Shown: piece by piece, positions 1 through 4,959 of the stretch
How positions within the stretch are numbered: the first letter of the stretch is position 1
Layout of the letters: each line of letters starts with the position of its first letter
From: Verrucomicrobiota bacterium
Lineage (GTDB): Bacteria > Verrucomicrobiota > Verrucomicrobiia > Chthoniobacterales > UBA10450
Direction of reading: 5' to 3'
DNA: 6,346 nucleotides
Assembly (NCBI GenBank): GCA_003219115.1
Contig: QHPN01000175.1
Span: 1-6,346, forward strand
Notes under the pieces: model-generated
Databases searched by the model: none
What the model was told of the DNA's origin: nothing
What the model saw: the letters and a program-made list of their open reading frames with translations, nothing else
Made by a program: the position numbers and the translations under genes

Positions 1-2238
1 ATACTCTTGGTCATCCGGGCTTTTCGTTTTTAGAACTGCGTGCATAGCCTGGGTATCGCCGCGCTCAATCACGTCGCGCCAGGCGCGCTCCATTTCGCGG
101 TTAGCTTTTGGATTGAGAGCGACAACACGATCGTGAAGTTCTCGGGCGTTTTTGTAATCACGCAATAACCAATAAGTTGATTTGGCCGAGGTGAGTACCT
201 TGGGATTTTGTGGATCCAGGTCGACGGCATGATTGAAATTGCGAATGGCATCATGCCAGCGGTTCTGCCGGCGGTCGATGTATCCACTCCACTCGAAGAT
301 TCGCGAATCGTTAGGTAACGTGTGGCTGGCTACGTCCAGCTCGTCCCGGGCCCGATCGTAATCGAAATAGCCATTGTAAAGGTGGATGGCTAAAGCAAGA
401 TGAGCTTCGCCTGAATTCGGTTGGAGCTTGAAAGCGGAATCGATTGCGGACTTTGCCAGCTCAAGACGTGTCTGCGTGTGATCGATGCCTTTGAAATAAA
501 CTCCGTCTTGCGCCTCGGCCAGTCGGCAATAAGCGAGAACAAAGCCTGAATCGCGCTCTATTGCCTGGTTAAGTAAGCCGATGGCGCGGGAATAAGCAGC
601 CGCCATCTCCTTACCTTCCATATTGATGGCTTGGTCGATCAGACTCTTCGCCTCAAGGTAAAGATTGTAGCCCGTGATGTCTTTGGTCGGCCGTTGTTCG
701 AGGGCTGCTTTCTCGCGCAATGAGATCCTGGCCTGAAGCTGGGCCGCGATTTTTTGTGCAATCTCAGTCTGAATCGCAAATACATCCGCCAGATCACGAT
801 CGTAGGTTTCAGCCCAGAGATGCGCATCGGTGTGCGTATCGATAAGCTGGGCATTAACCCGCGCGCGGTTCGCGACTCGCTGGACGCTTCCTTCCAAAAC
901 GTGGCTTACTCCGAGGACGCGGCCGATTTCGCGAAGGTTACGCGGAGTGCTCCCTTCGTACTGCGATACCGAAGTATGACTAATTACTTTTAAGTCAGCG
1001 ATTTTGGCGAGGTTCGATAGGATCTCTTCCTGTACGCCGCGTGCAAAGTACGCGTTCTCTTTGTCAGCTCCCAAGTCTTCAAACGGCAAAACAGCGATGC
1101 TTTTTTCTCGTATGGGCAATAGGGTTGAGACCGTTCCTTGCGCGTGCTGCCGCCACGAAAGATAACTCCCCATGCCAAACACGCTCAGGGCGAGCAAGGC
1201 GAAGCTCGCTGTCGCAAGAACCAGGTTTCGCCGGCGACGAGGCTCAACCCCGACTGCTTTGCGACAAGCACGCAACGAATTCAATAACTCACGGGCGGAT
1301 TGCGGTCGTGCATTTGGATCGGTTGCCAGCATCGAACAAAGAAGATTCGCGACCGACGCGGGAACATTCGCCGCGGTCAGGTCTTCCAGCGGCAACTGTC
1401 GTTGGTGATTGCGCAGTTGCATTACCAGGTCGCTTGCGAACGGCGCTTTGCCGCAGAGGAGATACCAGAGGGTCGCGCCTAACGAGTAAATATCTGAGCG
1501 CGCATCGAGCGATGCTTTGTTTGAATCGAATTGCTCCGGACTGGCAAACTCCGGAGTTCCCGAAAAGCCGGGGTGGCTGGCATGATCCTCCAGCGCAACC
1601 ACAGCTTTGGCCAGACCAAAGTCAATGACCTTGACCAGCATTGAATCCGTCCCACTTAACTCGTGCGGAACAATCATCAGGTTACTCGGTTTTAGATCCC
1701 GATGAACCAAGCCACGACTTTCAGCAGCGACGAGCGCGCGACATACCTGCTCGGCGACATCGAGTGCCGATGAAACGTTGAGTGAACCATCGCGACGCAC
1801 GTGCATTTCGAGCGTTTCGCCATGGACCAGCTCCATGGCATAGAAACACTGGCCGTCGCTTGTTTCGCCGAAATGAAAAACGCTTGCTACGTTGGGATGT
1901 CGCAATTGCGCGGCCGCGCGTGCTTCCCGCCGAAATCGCTCGCGTGCTTCCGGCCTGTCAGAGTAGGCGGCGCTGATCACTTTCAATGCCACCGGTGAAT
2001 CCAGATTCAGATCGAGCGCCCGATAAGTAATTCCCATTGCGCCCCGACCCAACTCATCAAGAGTTATTCCATCGTCGCGCACACAAACTTCGTAGTGCTG
2101 AAACCGGCGGCTACTAACTCCCGGTTCATTCAGGCCGCCGCCAAGCAAACAGTTCAAGCAACCTGACGCGGCAGTTACGCTCTCCAATAACGTGCCGCAT
2201 TGTTCGCAACGCATGAGTTCTTTCTCGAGAAGTGGCAT
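1..2238 (-). CDS. Membrane-anchored Ser/Thr protein kinase with TolB/FlgO-like and TPR domains (3' end beyond window)
   Basis: The frame is open for 746 codons from ATG at 2238 to the left edge, with no stop, so the C-terminus is missing. Residues 11-30 hold two CxxC pairs (C11/C14 and C27/C30), resembling a zinc ribbon. The kinase domain (about 50-320) has the glycine loop GRGAMG at 64-69, Lys86 in VALKV, Glu105 as likely helix-C glutamate, HRDLKPSN at 179-186, DFG at 206-208 and SPE at 233-235. All catalytic residues are present, so it should be active. A transmembrane helix lies at about 338-360 after a basic stretch RRRR. Residues about 378-505 (KSIAVLPFEDLG, VLEGSVQR, LWAETYDRDL) match the TolB/FlgO-like domain found in many bacterial signalling proteins, and about 526 onward are TPR-like helices. 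It probably phosphorylates proteins in the cytoplasm while the TolB-like and TPR parts lie across the membrane; this topology is inferred. Start: ATG 2238 is the first start after an in-frame TAA; Met9 (2214) is an alternative. It follows the sigma factor gene by 124 bp. Confidence 0.93.
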   Translation of the reverse strand, partial: MPLLEKELMRCEQCGTLLESVTAASGCLNCLLGGGLNEPGVSSRRFQHYEVCVRDDGITLDELGRGAMGITYRALDLNLDSPVALKVISAAYSDRPEARERFRREARAAAQLRHPNVASVFHFGETSDGQCFYAMELVHGETLEMHVRRDGSLNVSSALDVAEQVCRALVAAESRGLVHRDLKPSNLMIVPHELSGTDSMLVKVIDFGLAKAVVALEDHASHPGFSGTPEFASPEQFDSNKASLDARSDIYSLGATLWYLLCGKAPFASDLVMQLRNHQRQLPLEDLTAANVPASVANLLCSMLATDPNARPQSARELLNSLRACRKAVGVEPRRRRNLVLATASFALLALSVFGMGSYLSWRQHAQGTVSTLLPIREKSIAVLPFEDLGADKENAYFARGVQEEILSNLAKIADLKVISHTSVSQYEGSTPRNLREIGRVLGVSHVLEGSVQRVANRARVNAQLIDTHTDAHLWAETYDRDLADVFAIQTEIAQKIAAQLQARISLREKAALEQRPTKDITGYNLYLEAKSLIDQAINMEGKEMAAAYSRAIGLLNQAIERDSGFVLAYCRLAEAQDGVYFKGIDHTQTRLELAKSAIDSAFKLQPNSGEAHLALAIHLYNGYFDYDRARDELDVASHTLPNDSRIFEWSGYIDRRQNRWHDAIRNFNHAVDLDPQNPKVLTSAKSTYWLLRDYKNARELHDRVVALNPKANREMERAWRDVIERGDTQAMHAVLKTKSPDDQEY

Positions 2239-2244
2239 AAGCAA

Positions 2245-2249
2245 CCCTG
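2245..2249 (-). promoter_or_regulatory. Weak ribosome binding site for the kinase gene
   Basis: CAGGG lies 6 nt before the ATG at 2238, giving a short match to the anti-Shine-Dalgarno partner. It favours the 2238 start modestly over the internal ATG at 2214, which is preceded by the purine-rich GAGAAAGAA. The choice does not affect any recognised domain, because the first cysteine pair lies after both. Confidence 0.35.
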
Positions 2250-2250
2250 C

Positions 2251-2358
2251 TTAGCCAGGACAAAGTATCAGACGTTTATGACACGACTTCTGGAAGGTCT
2301 GCTGCCCGAGGTCTTGGGCGTTGTGGGAGCCTTGCCATTGCGGGATGTCCTCTTTCAT
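2251..2358 (-). CDS. Possible 35-codon small ORF between sigma factor and kinase
   Basis: An ATG at 2358 sits 4 nt after the sigma factor stop. The frame runs 35 codons to a TAA that ends 12 nt before the kinase start, and it is in the same frame as the kinase. There is no clear ribosome binding site, no hydrophobic segment and no recognised motif. It could be a short leader peptide coupling the two genes, or simply chance. I do not recognise the product and favour chance. Confidence 0.15.
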   Translation of the reverse strand: MKEDIPQWQGSHNAQDLGQQTFQKSCHKRLILCPG

Positions 2359-2362
2359 AGCA

Positions 2363-3118
2363 CTAGAGAGCGGCGGTCAGAACACCGCGTAAGTAGCGCA
2401 ACTCCTCATCTACATCATCGGCCGGACCGATTGTACGAGCGACTTCGTCTCGCAAGAAAAAACGATAACGCGTCCGCAATCGCGAAAGATGACTTCGCAA
2501 GGTTTCGACTGGCATGGCGAGGCGGGATGCAACTTCTTCGTGAGCGGGAAGTCCCACCCCACCACTAAGGAACGGTTTCAATCCGTCAAAAAGACGCTCT
2601 TTCGACGCGCTCCCGAACTCCCGTTTCACTCGTTCCAAGGCACGCGACACCAGTGAGGCGGCCCACCGCTGCTCGTACTGCTTCTCCTCGTCCAATGGAA
2701 TGACCGTACATTCGTTTGCGGACAGCGACTCGATGGCTTCGACTTCTTCTTCCAAAAGCACGAACTCGCAATTGCCGCCGCGCTTGAGAGCGCGCTCCCG
2801 ATCCCAGACATCAGCCAAGTAGTGCTTGAGCGAGGCCAGCAGGAATGAACGAAACTTTCCTCTTCTATGGTCCGTCTTGGTGTAAGCTTTGCTTTCTAAC
2901 AAGTAAGCGAAAAACCCCTGAACCAAATCCTGTGCATCGGCAGGATTGTAGCCGCGTCGCCGCACAAAGCTGTAAAGTGGCGGCCAATAGTCATGGCAAA
3001 GCTGGGCCAGCGCGGCGTCCGCTGATCCGTTGTCGAGCGTGCAGGCAGCGATAACGCTCCAGTGGGTGGTGGCAAAGGAAGCGCCTCCTTCTCGGAGCGT
3101 ACCCGGAATCGCTTTCAC
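2363..3118 (-). CDS. ECF-type sigma-70 family RNA polymerase sigma factor
   Basis: The 251-residue product should direct RNA polymerase to a specific promoter set. Residues about 33-112 form sigma region 2: WPPLYSFVRRRGY at 45-57, the core-binding stretch DAQDLVQGFF at 61-70, and GKFRSFLLASLKHYL at 87-101. Residues about 190-225 form the region 4 helix-turn-helix (PAHEEVASRLAMPVETLRSH). The opening ATTHWSVI at 17-23 and the tail DEVARTI...DDVDEELRYL are hallmarks of a subfamily common in Verrucomicrobiota, Planctomycetota and Acidobacteriota, often next to Ser/Thr kinases. A long acidic linker (about 116-147) separates the two regions. The start is GTG; an in-frame TGA at 3140-3142 with no other start codon between leaves it as the only sensible choice, although no Shine-Dalgarno precedes it. 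No anti-sigma factor gene is visible; the downstream kinase is the probable regulator, by inference from similar gene pairs. Confidence 0.9.
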   Translation of the reverse strand: MKAIPGTLREGGASFATTHWSVIAACTLDNGSADAALAQLCHDYWPPLYSFVRRRGYNPADAQDLVQGFFAYLLESKAYTKTDHRRGKFRSFLLASLKHYLADVWDRERALKRGGNCEFVLLEEEVEAIESLSANECTVIPLDEEKQYEQRWAASLVSRALERVKREFGSASKERLFDGLKPFLSGGVGLPAHEEVASRLAMPVETLRSHLSRLRTRYRFFLRDEVARTIGPADDVDEELRYLRGVLTAAL

Positions 3119-3125
3119 CCAAAAA

Positions 3126-3179
3126 TGTGTATCTAAAACTCATACTAATGACAAGATTTTACGCTCGGCGGTAACTTCC
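3126..3179 (-). promoter_or_regulatory. Candidate promoter(s) for the sigma factor-kinase pair
   Basis: Two overlapping possibilities are visible upstream of the GTG at 3118. The first is a housekeeping-like pair: TTGTCA (3149-3154) and TACACA (3126-3131) with 17 bp between; the -10 is poor (3 of 6). It would start transcription almost at the GTG, giving a leaderless message, which would fit the missing ribosome binding site. The second is an ECF-like pair: GGAAGTT (3173-3179), 16 bp, TCTTG (3152-3156), loosely resembling the E. coli sigma-E consensus GGAACTT-N16-TCTGA and suggesting autoregulation. Neither is convincing alone. Confidence 0.2.
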
Positions 3180-3186
3180 ATGCTCA

Positions 3187-3317
3187 GTCATCTCTAGCGA
3201 AATCGAGGAATCCTGGATGGAGTCTTCAAGGCAAAGCTATGGGATGGAAAGCCTGGCCTCGCCGACTGCGTCGGCTGTGTTGCAGCTTCGACTCCGCTTC
3301 GCTCCGCTCAGAATGAC
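3187..3317. repeat. 131-bp dispersed MITE-like repeat with imperfect inverted ends
   Basis: Read on the minus strand from 3317 it begins GTCATTCTGAGCG, followed by GAGCGAAGCGGAGTCGAAG. Read on the plus strand from 3187 it begins GTCATCTCTAGCG, then CGAGGAATCC. The two 13-bp ends match at 9 positions, so they form imperfect terminal inverted repeats. Inside is a perfect 6-bp stem with a 3-nt loop, GCCGAC-TGC-GTCGGC, at 3261-3275. Sequences opening GTCATTCTGAGCG and closing with ...CGAAATGAC-like ends are, from memory, dispersed in many copies in genomes of soil bacteria of several phyla. No clear target duplication is visible. It overlaps the end of the upstream fibre gene by 10 bp and may act as a transcription barrier, though it has no T-run for a standard terminator. 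Confidence 0.65.
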
Positions 3318-4957
3318 GGGTTAAATCTGACCGCTTCTACCGCTGCGCTGATCTGGGAATCTCCAATCTCATCGGTCACCTCCTTCAGTCCCTTCGCGAG
3401 CCCTGCCATCTGCCTTTTCATTTCTTCAATTGTCGCCGCCTGTTCCTGCACTTTGCGATGTTCCTTGAGAAATTCGTTCAGTAACATGGCATTGACTGCT
3501 TCGTAGCGAACCGTGCTGACCTTGCCTTCCTCGTCGCGTACCACCAAGTCGGGATCGATCTTCTCCACTTCCTCGGCAATCAAACCAAACTGCGGGATCT
3601 TGTCCGGATCCAGTTCTTCCTTGTAGCGGAAGGTCACTGGCTTAAACGCCAGGAGCGCTTCACTCGCTTTATCCATCGGTTTGATCGCAGTTTTATAACG
3701 AGCCGAAGACTGCACCGTCCCAAGTTGACCGTTCGCATTAATGATCACCCCTACTCCGTTGGCTACGGTCTTGCCCGAGATTCCACCAATAAAGGTTTTC
3801 TTCTGCGTTGCATTACCAATGCGAGTGGTGTTGGCGTCGCTGGAGTTGCCTACAACGTTAGCTCCAATGATGATGTTGTTACTTCCGGTAGTCAGATTCG
3901 ATCCCGCACCTAGTCCAAGCGCGACGTTGTTTCCGCCCGTGGTATTGTTGGCCAGCGCGCCTTTTCCTGACGCGGTGTTGTTATTGCCAGTTGTGTTCTT
4001 GAATAGCGCCTGAAAACCGCCGGCGGTGTTATCCGTCCCGATCGTATTGTTATAGAGCGCCTCAAAACCGGTGGCGGTATTGTCGTTGCCGGTCGTGTTG
4101 CTGAAAAGCGCAACGGTTCCACTCGCCGTATTGTCGCCGCCGCTGCTATTGCTGGCGAGTGCATCAACGCCAAAGGCGGCGTTGTTGATGCCATTGTCGT
4201 TGTGCAAGAGCGCCTCAACGCCAGTGGCAGTATTCGAGCTGCCGGTAGTGTTGAAAAGAAGTGCATTAAGGCCAGTGGCTGTATTGCCGCCGCCGGTAGT
4301 ATTATTCTCAAGAGCAGCAAGACCCATCGCGGTGTTGTTGTCACCGGTGGTGTTACTCAAAAGCGCGTCGAGACCAGTCGCAGTGTTCGAGTTGCCCGCG
4401 GTATTATTGTAGAGCGATTGAGAACCACTGGCGGTATTTCCATTGCCAGTGGTGTTGCTGGAAAGCGCCTCCCACCCGGCCGCGGTATTGCCGTTGGCGG
4501 TGCTGTTAAGATGGAGAGCTCGAACCCCGATTGCGGTATTCTGGCTGCCGGTGGTATTGTTCGAGAGAGCATCAAATCCAGTGGCAGTGTTTTCTGTCCC
4601 GCTGCGGTTGCTAAAGAGCGCCTGATAACCCGTCGCCGTGTTTGCAGATGCGGTGTTATAAAAAAGCGCCTCTTCACCAAGGGCGGTGTTGTTGTTGCCG
4701 GTGAAATCGCTGAAAAGGGCGCCAGCACCGACGGCCGTGTTCTTTGCTCCCGAGCTTAGATCGGCAAGCGCGTAGTCTCCCTCGGCGGTATTGCCGTTGG
4801 GGTATCCTCCGTCTGGCGCCGGACTAACCGCATAGGCCGTCGACAAAAGAACGAGAGGCACGAATACCAGCATCGCGACAAAGCAATATCGCCGACACGA
4901 TGAATTCATGAGCTGGAATGAGGACGAAGTGAGTTTTGTTGTCATAGTTCGATTCAT
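3308..4957 (-). CDS. Secreted NTAxG-repeat fibre-like protein with S74 intramolecular chaperone domain
   Basis: The product has 549 residues. A Sec signal peptide is clear: the hydrophobic core is about 26-39 and AYA at 41-43 gives a cleavage site. The 22-residue lead before it suggests Met17 (4909) may be the true start. Residues 56-360 are 18 repeats of 17 residues, consensus NTAxGxxALxxNTTGxx, resembling YadA-head/trimeric fibre repeats and expected to form a stacked beta structure. A cap and linker follow (361-416), then a peptidase-S74-like domain (417 to about 505) with Ser417 and Lys422 at the S-x4-K spacing of the self-cleaving dyad, and FGLIAEEVEKIDPDLV at 457-472. Residues about 494-530 look coiled-coil. 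By family knowledge, such a C-terminal domain helps trimer folding and is then cleaved off; this is inferred here. It starts 2 bp after the stop of its upstream paralogue with no ribosome site, so translation is probably coupled. Its last codons (PSF and stop) lie inside the dispersed repeat. A surface adhesin or filament is likely; the partner is unknown. Confidence 0.9.
   Translation of the reverse strand: MNRTMTTKLTSSSFQLMNSSCRRYCFVAMLVFVPLVLLSTAYAVSPAPDGGYPNGNTAEGDYALADLSSGAKNTAVGAGALFSDFTGNNNTALGEEALFYNTASANTATGYQALFSNRSGTENTATGFDALSNNTTGSQNTAIGVRALHLNSTANGNTAAGWEALSSNTTGNGNTASGSQSLYNNTAGNSNTATGLDALLSNTTGDNNTAMGLAALENNTTGGGNTATGLNALLFNTTGSSNTATGVEALLHNDNGINNAAFGVDALASNSSGGDNTASGTVALFSNTTGNDNTATGFEALYNNTIGTDNTAGGFQALFKNTTGNNNTASGKGALANNTTGGNNVALGLGAGSNLTTGSNNIIIGANVVGNSSDANTTRIGNATQKKTFIGGISGKTVANGVGVIINANGQLGTVQSSARYKTAIKPMDKASEALLAFKPVTFRYKEELDPDKIPQFGLIAEEVEKIDPDLVVRDEEGKVSTVRYEAVNAMLLNEFLKEHRKVQEQAATIEEMKRQMAGLAKGLKEVTDEIGDSQISAAVEAVRFNPSF
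3439..3850 (-). repeat. Paralogous segment A of the S74 region (mosaic identity to 5118-5529)
   Basis: This 412-bp segment aligns without gaps to 5118-5529 at a constant offset of 1679. By hand count 3439-3670 differs at 2 of 232 positions, 3671-3761 at 28 of 91, and 3762-3850 at 3 of 89. It covers the linker and S74 chaperone domain. Identity drops outside both ends. Confidence 0.9.
3878..4792 (-). repeat. Array of 18 degenerate 51-bp repeats inside the complete fibre gene
   Basis: Each unit encodes 17 residues of the NTAxGxxALxxNTTGxx pattern. Units are alike in protein but vary widely at synonymous positions, so the array is old or kept by selection on protein structure. The third unit (4643-4690) is one codon short, having lost a residue in its NTTG turn. 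The last unit (NVALGLGAGSNLTTGSN) departs from consensus and matches the last unit of the paralogue, so it looks like a C-terminal cap. Confidence 0.92.
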
Positions 4958-4959
4958 GG

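Noticed and set aside
1041..1628. Plus-strand ORF of 195 codons
   Set aside because: It lies wholly opposite the kinase gene, whose catalytic motifs are intact. Its translation shows no recognisable motif.
3084..3090. Strong AAGGAGG on the minus strand inside the sigma gene as a ribosome site
   Set aside because: No in-frame start codon follows at a useful distance, and starting later would remove the conserved ATTHWSVI opening.
3261..3275. Hairpin GCCGAC-TGC-GTCGGC as a Rho-independent terminator
   Set aside because: The stem is only 6 bp and no T-run follows on either strand; it is better explained as part of the dispersed repeat.
4202..4759. Long plus-strand ORF opposite the repeat array (185 codons), and similar ones at 4071-4412 and 5348-5845
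   Set aside because: The 51-bp period keeps other frames free of stops, so long antisense frames arise automatically. They show no domain, no ribosome site and composition that mirrors the repeats.
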